Shown here piece by piece: positions 1-7,688 of a stretch of DNA of 64,000 nucleotides. Position 1 is the first letter of the stretch; each line of letters starts with the position of its first letter. The stretch is taken from assembly GCF_004137355.1 (NCBI RefSeq), contig NZ_SDVB01000253.1, forward strand, positions 62,001 through 126,000, in the 5' to 3' direction. This stretch comes from Ciceribacter ferrooxidans (GTDB taxonomy: Bacteria > Pseudomonadota > Alphaproteobacteria > Rhizobiales > Rhizobiaceae). Under the pieces are notes generated by a model. That model saw only the letters and a program-made list of their open reading frames with translations. It was not told the DNA's origin and did not search any database. Both the position numbers and the translations under genes were made by a program.

Positions 1-318
1 GCCTCGACGCCAGAAGGCCAGCAGTTCGGTCAGGAACCAGGTGAGGTCACGCTGCAGGTCACCAGTATCGGTGTGCAGATTGGGATTCTTCTGACGATGA
101 TAGGCGTCGAGGAGAAGCGCCGCCTTATTCGGCCACCACCGATAGATCGTCGGCTTGCCCGCCTTTGCGCGCTTGGCGACCGCCTCGATGGAGAAGGAGC
201 CGGGTCCGCGTTCTGCAAGAATCTCCGTCGCCGCCTGCAGGATCGCCTCCTGGCTCGCCGGATTGCGTTGGGCCCCGATCGAGGTGCGGCGTTTGGTGAG
301 ATCTTGGTTGTCGTTCAT
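1..318 (-). CDS. TetR-family transcriptional regulator (partial, C-terminus beyond window)
   Basis: The first 106 codons of a TetR/AcrR-type repressor are present; the gene runs off the left edge. Residues 23-70 form the DNA-binding domain: an AILQAATEIL helix, then FSIEAVAKRAKAGKPTIYRWWPNKAAL, which is the classical TetR helix-turn-helix with its tyrosine-x-x-tryptophan-like recognition end. The ligand-binding domain is only begun. ATG at 318 was chosen; an in-frame ATG at 330 is an equal alternative because neither has a clear ribosome binding site. The gene is divergent from the small membrane protein at 421, and two palindromes lie in the shared promoter region, so self-repression and control of that neighbour are the likely job. 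The inducer is unknown. Confidence 0.85.
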   Translation of the reverse strand, partial: MNDNQDLTKRRTSIGAQRNPASQEAILQAATEILAERGPGSFSIEAVAKRAKAGKPTIYRWWPNKAALLLDAYHRQKNPNLHTDTGDLQRDLTWFLTELLAFWRRG

Positions 319-367
319 TGCTGTCGCCATTTCGATGGCCGAGGATAGCACAAAAAAGCACTTGAAC

Positions 368-406
368 GAAACGGTCCGTTTCTATATAGAACGAAACGTT
401 CCGTTC
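368..406. promoter_or_regulatory. Pair of palindromic operators for the divergent TetR regulator
   Basis: Two related inverted repeats sit between the divergent genes. GAAACGGTCCGTTTC at 368-382 is a perfect 7-1-7 palindrome. GAACGAAACGTTCCGTTC at 389-406 is an 18-base palindrome with one mismatched pair. Both share the core GAAACG..CCGTT. Their centres are about 22-23 bases apart, two helical turns, as expected for two TetR dimers on one face. The second copy ends just before the ribosome binding site of the gene at 421. Assignment to the adjacent TetR protein is inference from position. Confidence 0.7.
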
Positions 407-420
407 ATATGGAGTCTCCC

Positions 421-678
421 ATGACGCATATCGATTCCGCCCGGACCGGCAGAATGCCGGCTCCTTCGAAGCTCCGCCTCGCAATGATCATGTTGGTCGC
501 CGTCTATCCGTTCGTGACGGCCTTGCTCTACATCGTATTGCCGCTGACGGAGAGCTGGCCTCTCTGGCAACGCACTTTGGTGATCGCTCCGGTGATGGTC
601 TTCTCGATCATCTACGGCATCGCGCCCGCGATTCATCGGCACCTCGGCTGGCTTGTCGCCCGGTCGCCGCGTTCATAG
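421..678 (+). CDS. Small two-helix inner-membrane protein, unknown function
   Basis: An 85-residue protein with two hydrophobic segments at about residues 18-40 and 48-68 and a short basic C-terminus, so probably an inner-membrane hairpin. I do not recognise a family with certainty; the layout resembles the detached C-terminal membrane part found on some antibiotic-biosynthesis-monooxygenase-like proteins. The ATG at 421 was preferred to the one at 409 because GGAG at 411-414 gives a well-spaced ribosome binding site for 421 and overlaps the 409 start. The gene is divergent from the TetR gene and probably repressed by it through the palindromes at 368-406. A terminator follows at 703. Confidence 0.7.
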   Translation: MTHIDSARTGRMPAPSKLRLAMIMLVAVYPFVTALLYIVLPLTESWPLWQRTLVIAPVMVFSIIYGIAPAIHRHLGWLVARSPRS

Positions 679-702
679 GTGCCCGGCCTACGTCGCAAAT
701 GC

Positions 703-732
703 AAAAGCCGGGAGACGCATCCCCCGGCCTTT
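703..732 (-). terminator. Intrinsic terminator after dnaJ, possibly bidirectional
   Basis: Stem GCCGGGAGA / TCCCCCGGC (707-715 and 720-728, one mismatch, loop of four) flanked by A-rich and T-rich runs. The minus-strand tail (CTTTTGCATTTG) is the better one, fitting the end of dnaJ. The gene ending at 678 could use it from the other side. Confidence 0.75.
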
Positions 733-756
733 CCAATGTCTGCATATCTTTCGTGC

Positions 757-1905
757 TCAGTCACTGAGCGTATCGAAGAAGTCCTTCATCCGGGCGAAGA
801 AGCCGCTGGACTGCGGATTGTTTTCCTTCGACGAGATCTGTTCGAATTCCTGCAACAGCTCGCGCTGACGCTTGGTGAGCTTTTGCGGCGTCTCGATCTG
901 GATCTGGATGTAGAGGTCACCCGTCTGCGACGATCTCAGCACCGGCATTCCTTTCGCCTTCAGGCGGAACTGCTTGCCGGCTTGCGTACCTTCTGGAACA
1001 GTCACGCGCGATTTCGTTCCGTCGAGTGTCACCACGTCGAACGTGCCGCCGAGTGCAGCGGTGGTCATTGAGATCGGGACCGAGCAGTAGAGATCGGCAC
1101 CGTCGCGCTGGAAAAATTCGTGCGGCTTGACTGAGAGGAAAATGTAGAGGTCTCCGGCGGGGCCGCCCCGCAATCCGGCCTCACCTTCTCCCTGCAAACG
1201 AATACGCGTTCCGTCCTCGATGCCGGCGGGGATGTTGACCGAAAGCGAGCGCTCCTCGGTAACCCGGCCCTGTCCATGGCACTTGGTGCAAGGGTCGGAG
1301 ATCGTCTGACCGCGACCGTGACAGGTCGGGCAGGTCCGCTCAATGGAGAAGAAGCCCTGGGCGGCCCGGATCCGGCCGCTGCCCTGGCAGGTGGCGCAGG
1401 TCGTCGGCTTTGTTCCCGGCTTGGCCCCGGTTCCCGTGCAGACGTCGCAAGTGATCGAGGTCGGCACACGGATTTGCGCCGTCTTGCCGGTGAAGGCCTC
1501 CTCAAGGGTGATTTCCATGTTGTAGCGCAGATCGGCGCCGCGTTCGCGGCCTCCGCTGGAGCGGGCGCGGCCACCACGACCACCGCCCATCATCTCGCCA
1601 AAGATGTCTTCGAAAATATCGGAGAATCCGCCGCCGGCAAAGCCGCCACCTTGGAAACCGCCGGCGCCCATGCCGCCCTGTTCGAACGCCGCATGACCGA
1701 AGCGATCATAGGCCGCGCGTTTTTGCGGGTCCTTCAGCGTCTCGTAGGCTTCGTTGATTTCCTTGAACTTCCGCTCGGCATCCTGGTCGTTCGGATTCTT
1801 GTCCGGATGATACTTCATCGCCAGCTTGCGAAAAGCGCTCTTCAGTTCCTTCTCGTCTGCGGTGCGGCTGACCCCGAGGGTTTCGTAGTAATCTGCTTTT
1901 GCCAT
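757..1905 (-). CDS. dnaJ: Chaperone protein DnaJ (Hsp40)
   Basis: Full-length 382-residue type I DnaJ, the cytoplasmic co-chaperone that delivers unfolded clients to DnaK and stimulates its ATPase. The J domain occupies residues 1-70 with the HPD tripeptide at 33-35. A Gly/Phe-rich linker follows (about 75-125). The zinc-binding region has four CxxCxGxG repeats ([32 protein letters not shown]), then the two C-terminal client-binding beta domains. Start is ATG at 1905, four bases after the stop of the small gene upstream. It is the last gene of the dnaK transcription unit and ends at a hairpin terminator. Expression is expected to be heat-inducible from the RpoH-type promoter before dnaK. Confidence 0.97.
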   Translation of the reverse strand: MAKADYYETLGVSRTADEKELKSAFRKLAMKYHPDKNPNDQDAERKFKEINEAYETLKDPQKRAAYDRFGHAAFEQGGMGAGGFQGGGFAGGGFSDIFEDIFGEMMGGGRGGRARSSGGRERGADLRYNMEITLEEAFTGKTAQIRVPTSITCDVCTGTGAKPGTKPTTCATCQGSGRIRAAQGFFSIERTCPTCHGRGQTISDPCTKCHGQGRVTEERSLSVNIPAGIEDGTRIRLQGEGEAGLRGGPAGDLYIFLSVKPHEFFQRDGADLYCSVPISMTTAALGGTFDVVTLDGTKSRVTVPEGTQAGKQFRLKAKGMPVLRSSQTGDLYIQIQIETPQKLTKRQRELLQEFEQISSKENNPQSSGFFARMKDFFDTLSD

Positions 1906-1909
1906 GGTC

Positions 1910-2389
1910 TTACAAAGCTCTCAAAGCCTTCTCCACACTCGTGTGGCTGCCGGTATTCCTTCGTATCAGCTTCTCGCAGGTCCGCATATCCTGACGGAAA
2001 TCTGTCGCCGCAGACGCGGCGTCCTGGAAAAGGATACGTCGGCCTTCCCCCTGATTGGCGAGGCCCTCGGCGGCCGAGACGGCCGCAAACGCCAGCGAGT
2101 GCGCAGCCATGTCGCAGGCGGTCGTCTCCTGCCCTTGTTCACGGCGTTGCAGGGCCGCTTCGATAAGCTGGCCCAGTTCACCGGCGGTTTTTGCCAGCGC
2201 ATTGCTGTCACGCCGGCCGAGCGCACGCACCACGACCGCTTCCGCGGAACTCACCTTGCGAAAGACGTCTTCCGGGCGGTTGGCGGTTTCAGCGCTTACG
2301 GCTGCGGCCGTCGCGCAGAGGATCAACGTAAATGCGGCTGGCCCGAAGGCCAGCCTCTGGAGTGTCCGACGCTTCTTCGGCCCGCGCAT
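1910..2389 (-). CDS. Small secreted protein of unknown function between dnaK and dnaJ
   Basis: A 159-residue protein that I do not recognise. Residues 1-33 look like a signal peptide: a basic start (KKRR), a hydrophobic core and a VSA/ETA cleavage region. The mature part is alanine-rich and helical with two cysteines (C92 and C138) that could form a disulfide in the periplasm. Its ATG overlaps the dnaK stop (TGATG), and dnaJ begins four bases after its own stop. It is therefore probably translated as part of the heat-shock operon. In most bacteria dnaK and dnaJ are adjacent, so this is an inserted cistron. A role in periplasmic stress is only a guess. Confidence 0.75.
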   Translation of the reverse strand: MRGPKKRRTLQRLAFGPAAFTLILCATAAAVSAETANRPEDVFRKVSSAEAVVVRALGRRDSNALAKTAGELGQLIEAALQRREQGQETTACDMAAHSLAFAAVSAAEGLANQGEGRRILFQDAASAATDFRQDMRTCEKLIRRNTGSHTSVEKALRAL

Positions 2390-4302
2390 CAGGCGGACTT
2401 CTTCGCGTCTTCGTCCTTGACTTCCTCGTAGTCGGCATCGACGACATCATCGTCGCCCTTGGCCGATGCTCCACCCTCGCCGGCTTCCGCCTGCTGGGCT
2501 TCGTAGATCGCCTGACCGAGCTTCATGGAAACCTCCATGAGCGACTGGGTCTTGGCTTGGATGTCGTCGGCGTTCGGCTCGGACGCCTCGACGGAGGTCT
2601 TGAGGGCGGCGACGGCATCCTCGATGGCCTTGCGATCGCTCTCCGAAACCTTGTCGCCATATTCCTTCAGCGACTTCTCCGTCGAATGGATCAGGCTTTC
2701 GGCATGGTTCTTCGCTTCGACACCTGCACGACGCTTCTTGTCTTCCTCGGCATGAGCCTCGGCGTCCTTGACCATCTTCTCGATGTCGGCGTCGGAGAGG
2801 CCACCGGAGGCCTGGATACGGATCTGCTGTTCCTTGCCGGTACCCTTGTCCTTCGCAGACACCTGGACGATGCCGTTGGCGTCGATGTCGAACGTGACCT
2901 CGATCTGCGGCACGCCGCGCGGAGCCGGCGGCAGGCCGACGAGGTCGAACTGGCCGAGCAGCTTGTTGTCGGCCGCCATTTCGCGTTCGCCCTGCGACAC
3001 CCGGATGGTCACGGCCTGCTGGTTGTCATCAGCCGTCGAGAAGACCTGGCTCTTCTTGGTCGGGATCGTCGTGTTGCGATCGATCAGACGGGTGAAGACG
3101 CCGCCGAGCGTTTCGATGCCGAGCGACAGCGGGGTCACGTCGAGAAGCAGGACGTCCTTGACGTCACCCTGCAGGACGCCGGCCTGGATGGCGGCACCCA
3201 TGGCGACCACCTCATCCGGGTTCACACCCTTGTGCGGCTCCTTGCCGAACAACTGCTTAACGGTTTCCTGAACCTTCGGCATGCGGCTCATGCCGCCGAC
3301 CAGAACCACTTCGTCGATTTCGCTGGCGGAAACGCCGGCATCCTTCAGCGCCGCCTTGCACGGTGCGACGGTGCGCTGGACGAGATCGTCGACGAGGCTC
3401 TCGAACTTGGCGCGGGTGAGCTTCATCGTCAGGTGCTTCGGACCGGAAGCGTCAGCCGTGATGAACGGCAGGTTGATTTCGGTCTGCTGCGCCGAGGAAA
3501 GCTCGATCTTCGCCTTTTCTGCAGCTTCCTTCAGACGCTGCAGGGCAAGCTTGTCATTCTTCAGGTCGATGCCGTTGTCCTTCTTGAACTCGTTGGCGAG
3601 ATACTCGACCAGACGCATGTCGAAGTCTTCACCGCCGAGGAAGGTGTCACCATTGGTCGACTTCACTTCGAAGACGCCATCGCCGATTTCCAGGATCGAA
3701 ATATCGAAGGTACCGCCGCCAAGGTCGTAGACGGCAATCGTCTTGCCTTCCTTCTTGTCGAGGCCATAGGCCAATGCGGCCGCCGTCGGCTCGTTGATGA
3801 TGCGCAGGACTTCGAGACCCGCGATGCGGCCGGCGTCCTTGGTTGCCTGACGCTGGGCGTCGTTGAAGTAGGCGGGAACGGTAATGACGGCCTTCTCGAC
3901 CTTTTCGCCGAGATAGGATTCGGCCGTTTCCTTCATCTTCTGAAGGACCATGGCGGAGATCTGAGACGGGGAATAACCCTTGCCGTTTGCCTCGACCCAT
4001 GCGTCGCCGTTATCGCCCTTGACGATATGGAACGGGACGAGGCCCTTGTCCTTCTCGACGGTCGGGTCCTCGTAGCGGCGACCGATCAGGCGCTTCACCG
4101 CAAAAAGCGTGTTGGTCGGATTGGTCACGGCCTGGCGCTTCGCCGGCTGACCTACCAAGCGCTCGCCATCATCGGTAAATGCCACCATGGACGGCGTGGT
4201 GCGCGCGCCTTCGGAATTCTCGATAACTTTGGCGTCTTTGCCGTCCATCACGGCGACGCAGGAATTGGTCGTTCCAAGGTCGATACCGATTACTTTTGCC
4301 AT
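2389..4302 (-). CDS. dnaK: Chaperone protein DnaK (Hsp70)
   Basis: A 637-residue Hsp70, the ATP-driven cytoplasmic chaperone. The N-terminal nucleotide-binding domain shows the two phosphate loops ([14 protein letters not shown] near residue 4 and [14 protein letters not shown] near 193). The substrate-binding domain begins at about 390 after the [14 protein letters not shown] linker, and the C-terminal lid ends in an acidic [14 protein letters not shown] tail typical of bacterial DnaK. ATG at 4302 was chosen over a longer reading because the family starts [13 protein letters not shown] and AAGGAG lies just upstream. It overlaps the next gene by one base. An RpoH-type promoter lies about 110 bases upstream. 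No grpE is nearby. Confidence 0.98.
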   Translation of the reverse strand: MAKVIGIDLGTTNSCVAVMDGKDAKVIENSEGARTTPSMVAFTDDGERLVGQPAKRQAVTNPTNTLFAVKRLIGRRYEDPTVEKDKGLVPFHIVKGDNGDAWVEANGKGYSPSQISAMVLQKMKETAESYLGEKVEKAVITVPAYFNDAQRQATKDAGRIAGLEVLRIINEPTAAALAYGLDKKEGKTIAVYDLGGGTFDISILEIGDGVFEVKSTNGDTFLGGEDFDMRLVEYLANEFKKDNGIDLKNDKLALQRLKEAAEKAKIELSSAQQTEINLPFITADASGPKHLTMKLTRAKFESLVDDLVQRTVAPCKAALKDAGVSASEIDEVVLVGGMSRMPKVQETVKQLFGKEPHKGVNPDEVVAMGAAIQAGVLQGDVKDVLLLDVTPLSLGIETLGGVFTRLIDRNTTIPTKKSQVFSTADDNQQAVTIRVSQGEREMAADNKLLGQFDLVGLPPAPRGVPQIEVTFDIDANGIVQVSAKDKGTGKEQQIRIQASGGLSDADIEKMVKDAEAHAEEDKKRRAGVEAKNHAESLIHSTEKSLKEYGDKVSESDRKAIEDAVAALKTSVEASEPNADDIQAKTQSLMEVSMKLGQAIYEAQQAEAGEGGASAKGDDDVVDADYEEVKDEDAKKSA

Positions 4303-4412
4303 GTCATTCTCTCCTTGAAGCAAGCTGTCGGAACCCCGAACAGGCATTCCCCTGACAGCCCCTCGACGTGGATGGTCCTAAAATCGCAGTCTCGTCTGCG
4401 GTTATGTCGCGT

Positions 4413-4441
4413 ATATAAGAAGCGGTTTTTCGGACTGCAAG
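4413..4441 (-). promoter_or_regulatory. RpoH (sigma-32) type heat-shock promoter of dnaK
   Basis: On the minus strand CTTG (4441-4438) is followed after 18 bases by CTTATAT (4419-4413). This matches the alphaproteobacterial RpoH consensus CTTG-N17/18-CYTATNT at every defined position. Transcription would start near 4405, leaving a leader of about 100 bases before dnaK. Confidence 0.8.
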
Positions 4442-4561
4442 GCTCCAAATCCGCTGTAATCCAGTAAAAAGAAGAGATTGGGCGTCACCGGGGGAGGCGG
4501 TTTTCGCCGGCGTCGGACGTGGCGGGTGTCAGCCGTCGGGGACGTTGATGCAGCTTGCCGC

Positions 4562-6784
4562 TCACTGTCCCATGATGATGTCGAGAAGCGTCGTTCGCCG
4601 GGCGGCCTGCGGCGGTGTTGCCTCCCCGCTGCCTACTTCGCCGGGCGGAATCGGCATCTGCGGTATCCCCGCGGCATCGCCGTCCGACGCGGCAGGCGCG
4701 ACTGGGGCTGCGGGAACCGCAGGATAGCGTTCCTCGGCGGGTGAGAAGACCTCCGAAATGATCGAGCCGATGGAAAGCTGTTCCGGCTGCTGCATGTCTT
4801 GCGGGTCGTAGGGTGCCCCACCGAGGGGCATCGGCGCAAGACCAGAATGGGCGGCCGTCATGAACTCGTGCCATGCTTTCGCCGGCAGACCGCCACCGGT
4901 CACCTTCTTCATCGACGTGCCGTCGTCGTTTCCAAACCAGACGCCCGTTGTCAGGTTGCTCGTATAGCCGACAAAAAGCGCATCTCGGAAGGATTGCGTG
5001 GTTCCGGTCTTGCCGGCAGCCGGCCAGCCTTTCAGGCGCGCGTTCCTGCCTGTGCCTTCCTCGATGACATGCGTCAGCATCATGTTCATTGCAGCGACGA
5101 TCTGCTCGCTCAGAACCTGCGGAGGATTGGCATAGTCATTTTCATAGAGGACCTTTCCGTCGGGCGTCGTGACGCGGCGAACCACGTGCGGGGTTGCCTT
5201 GTAGCCACCGTTCATGAAGGGGGCATAGGCTGAAGTAAGTTCGAGCAGCGACACCTCCGAGGTCCCGAGCGCGATCGATGCGTTCGCCTGCAACTCGGAT
5301 TCGATGCCGAGGCGGTGGGCGACCTTGACCACATGTTCGGGGCCTACCTCCATCACGAGTTCGGCCGCGATGGTGTTCAGGGAGTTGGCGAGCGCGGAAG
5401 TCAACGTGACGGGACCGCGATACTTCTGGTCATAGTTCTCCGGTGTCCACTTGCCGATTCTGACCGGGGCGTCGTTGCGGACCGATTCCGGCCGTAGTCC
5501 GATTTCAAGGGCGGAGACATAAACGAACGGCTTGAAAGCGGAGCCCGGCTGCCGCTTCGCCTTGACGGCGCGGTTGAACTGGCTCTCGGCGTAGTCCCTG
5601 CCACCAACGAGCGCGCGGATTGCTCCGGTGCCGTCGATCGAAACCAGCGCCGCCTGGGAGGCCCTCGACTTTTCGCCGTCGCGTGCGAGCGCATCGACGA
5701 GCGCTGCTTCCGCCTTCTTCTCGAGCGACATGTCAATCGTCGTCTCGACGACGAGATCGTCCTCTACCGTTCCGATCAGCGCACGCACGTCGTCCATCAC
5801 CATGTCGGCCACGTATTGGCCGGCACCCGACCAGTAACGCTTCGCGCGAGTGGGTGACTGCGACATGGCCGTCTTGATCTCGTCATCGGTGATGAAGCCG
5901 GCCTCGCGCATCGCGCCGAGAACGACCTGGGCGCGAGCCTCTGCGGCCTCGGGGTCGCGTGCGGGCGACAGCCTGGACGGAGCCTTTAGCAATCCTGCCA
6001 GCAGCGCCGCCTCGCCAAGGTTCACGTCGCGCGCCGACTTGTTGAAGTAGCGCCGCGATGCCGCTTCGACGCCGTAGGCATTGGAGCCGAAGTAGACGCG
6101 GTTCAGGTACATCGCAAGGATCTGGTCCTTGGTGTACGTGTGCTCGAGCCAGAAGGCGAGCAGCACTTCCTGCACCTTTCGTTCGATCGTCCGTTCCGGT
6201 GACAGGAAGAGGTTCTTGGCAAGCTGCTGCGTCAGCGTGGAGCCGCCCTGGGTGCCGCGACCGGGCAGCGCGTTGTTTATGATCGCCCGGGCGAGCCCGA
6301 ATGGGTCCACGCCGAAATGAGAATAGAAGCGGCGGTCCTCAATCGCGATCACCGCCTGTGGAATGTAGGGAGACATGTCCTCGAGCGCGAGCGCCTCGCC
6401 GCCCGTCATCCCGCGGTTTGCGATCACCTCACCTTCGACGGAGACGATCTTGATGTTGGGCGGACGTTCGGGAATCGACCAGGTGCTGGCGCTCGGCATC
6501 CGCGCGCCATAGTAGGCGACGATTCCGGCCAGGCCGATTCCACCCCAGAGCCCGAGCACGATCGACCAGTAGACCATCCTGCGCAGAAGGCCGCCCAGGC
6601 CGCCTTCGCTTCGGCGTTTCGGACGGGAGCGGGAGGGCTTGCCAGATTTCGGTTTGCCGCCGCCTTTCGCGGCGGAGGATCCGCGTGCGATGCGATCACC
6701 GGCCGACAGGCGAAAGTCTTCGCTGCCGCGCCTTTCCTCAAAGGTCGGCTCAACACGCTCGTTCGCTCTGCCTCGTCCTGCCAT
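4562..6784 (-). CDS. Class A penicillin-binding protein 1A (transglycosylase/transpeptidase)
   Basis: A 740-residue bifunctional peptidoglycan synthase of the PBP1A family. A basic, disordered cytoplasmic tail (1-68) precedes one membrane anchor (about 71-91). The GT51 glycosyltransferase domain has the catalytic EDRRFYSHFGVD motif at 149-160 and QGGSTLTQQLAKN near 179. The transpeptidase domain carries SAFK (nucleophile Ser415), SLN at 468-470 and KTG at 592-594, so both activities look intact. The C-terminus is Pro/Ala-rich. The start ATG at 6784 has only a distant AGGAG. The gene lies upstream of dnaK on the same strand, an arrangement I recall from Sinorhizobium. It is probably a separate transcription unit because dnaK has its own promoter. 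Confidence 0.93.
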   Translation of the reverse strand: MAGRGRANERVEPTFEERRGSEDFRLSAGDRIARGSSAAKGGGKPKSGKPSRSRPKRRSEGGLGGLLRRMVYWSIVLGLWGGIGLAGIVAYYGARMPSASTWSIPERPPNIKIVSVEGEVIANRGMTGGEALALEDMSPYIPQAVIAIEDRRFYSHFGVDPFGLARAIINNALPGRGTQGGSTLTQQLAKNLFLSPERTIERKVQEVLLAFWLEHTYTKDQILAMYLNRVYFGSNAYGVEAASRRYFNKSARDVNLGEAALLAGLLKAPSRLSPARDPEAAEARAQVVLGAMREAGFITDDEIKTAMSQSPTRAKRYWSGAGQYVADMVMDDVRALIGTVEDDLVVETTIDMSLEKKAEAALVDALARDGEKSRASQAALVSIDGTGAIRALVGGRDYAESQFNRAVKAKRQPGSAFKPFVYVSALEIGLRPESVRNDAPVRIGKWTPENYDQKYRGPVTLTSALANSLNTIAAELVMEVGPEHVVKVAHRLGIESELQANASIALGTSEVSLLELTSAYAPFMNGGYKATPHVVRRVTTPDGKVLYENDYANPPQVLSEQIVAAMNMMLTHVIEEGTGRNARLKGWPAAGKTGTTQSFRDALFVGYTSNLTTGVWFGNDDGTSMKKVTGGGLPAKAWHEFMTAAHSGLAPMPLGGAPYDPQDMQQPEQLSIGSIISEVFSPAEERYPAVPAAPVAPAASDGDAAGIPQMPIPPGEVGSGEATPPQAARRTTLLDIIMGQ

Positions 6785-6892
6785 TCGCTGCCGGTGGTGC
6801 TCCTGATCTTGGCGCCGCCATCGTCTGTCCGGGCGTCGTGGTGGCCGTGCTGAGGTGAGATCGACACCTTATGCGATCGCGGCCGCCTTCAA

Positions 6893-6914
6893 CCTTAAAT
6901 GCGGCGATTTAAGG
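6893..6914. repeat. Perfect inverted repeat upstream of the PBP1A gene
   Basis: CCTTAAAT and ATTTAAGG, perfect 8-base arms around GCGGCG, in the 200-base gap between the PBP1A and YbaK-like genes. It could be a regulator site or a weak hairpin; no T-run follows on either strand. Confidence 0.5.
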
Positions 6915-6985
6915 GGAGGTTAAAGAAGGGCCTGACGAATATCTATGTCTTTCAAGGCACTAGTCGTTCTCACAGCGTGTGCCGC

Positions 6986-7444
6986 TCACTGGCAGAGATC
7001 GGCCCACTCGGCTCCCGTCAGCGCAATCAGCCGCTGTGGGGTGATCCGCACGGCTGCGTTGGTCGCACCCGCTGCGGGGACGACTTCATCGAAGGCCTGA
7101 AGGGAAACGTCGCAAAAAATCTTGATCGGCGCCGGCAGCCCGAAGGGGCAGACGCCGCCGACGGGATGAGAGGTAGTCGCCAGGACCTCCTCGGCATCGA
7201 GCATCCGCGGTTTGACGCCGAACCGGTCCTTGAACTTGCGATTGTCCAAACGCTTCGTACCAGCTGCAACGACGAGCACGGGTTCGGCGCCAATTCGCAG
7301 ACAGATCGTCTTGGCGATCTGGTCAGGGACGACCCCGTGCGCCTCGGCGGCGAGCGCAACGGTCGCCGAGCTTGCTTCCGTCTCGATGACGGCAATCTCG
7401 GGGGCGTGGCGGCCGAAGAAATCTTTGACGGATTGAAGGCTCAT
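6986..7444 (-). CDS. YbaK/EbsC-family aminoacyl-tRNA deacylase
   Basis: A 152-residue member of the YbaK/ProX/EbsC fold. These free-standing editing enzymes hydrolyse mischarged aminoacyl-tRNA, for example Cys- or Ala-tRNA(Pro). The family features are the conserved lysine in DQIAKTICLRIG, the VVAAGTKRLDNRKFKDRFG segment, and the glycine-rich HPVGGVCPFGLP motif that forms the substrate pocket. The start was placed at ATG 7444 (MSLQSVKDFF), where homology to the family begins; a longer reading to 7504 has no family support. Which tRNA and amino acid it edits cannot be told from sequence. It lies alone between the PBP gene and a convergent or structured intergenic region. Confidence 0.85.
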   Translation of the reverse strand: MSLQSVKDFFGRHAPEIAVIETEASSATVALAAEAHGVVPDQIAKTICLRIGAEPVLVVAAGTKRLDNRKFKDRFGVKPRMLDAEEVLATTSHPVGGVCPFGLPAPIKIFCDVSLQAFDEVVPAAGATNAAVRITPQRLIALTGAEWADLCQ

Positions 7445-7514
7445 TGCAGTTTCCAGAACAACCGACGTGACATCAACAGAGCACAGGCGTTGCCGACCAT
7501 TCAAGATTGCTCGC

Positions 7515-7531
7515 GTTAACCCCAGGTTAAC
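7515..7531. promoter_or_regulatory. Perfect inverted repeat, likely regulator binding site
   Basis: GTTAACC-CCA-GGTTAAC: seven-base perfect arms around three bases, 71 bases upstream of the YbaK-like start. It resembles LysR-type or similar dimer sites (the known PcaQ site has related ATAACC/GGTTAA arms but a four-base spacer). The regulator is unknown. Confidence 0.5.
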
Positions 7532-7601
7532 CTTGAGGCGACAGCATCGGCGTCATGAGGTTGGTCGGCGCAAGATGAATGCACCACGAGCCGAGACAGC
7601 G

Positions 7602-7685
7602 CCCATTTCCGGTCCTGACCACGGATGTACTGGCAGGACCGGAAAATGGAGGAAAAGGTCGGGTCATTCCCGGCCTTTTGCTTTT
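7602..7685 (+). terminator. Double hairpin ending in a T-rich tail
   Basis: First hairpin: TTTCCGGTCCTG (7606-7617) with CAGGACCGGAAA (7634-7645), a perfect 12-base stem with a 16-base loop. Second: GGTCGGG (7657-7663) with CCCGGCC (7669-7675), flanked by AAAA and TTTTGCTTTTT. The second is a good intrinsic terminator on the plus strand and a weaker one on the minus strand. On the minus strand it lies directly after the M20 peptidase gene. No plus-strand protein gene precedes it. Confidence 0.65.
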
Positions 7686-7688
7686 TGG

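Noticed and set aside
4303-4412. CIRCE element (HrcA site) in the dnaK leader
   Set aside because: No TTAGCACTC/GAGTGCTAA-like inverted repeat is present; the RpoH promoter accounts for control.
2332-4467. A 711-codon open frame on the plus strand antisense to dnaK
   Set aside because: It lies wholly over the well-supported dnaK gene, has no family similarity and an Asp/Arg/Leu-biased composition typical of antisense frames in high-GC genes.
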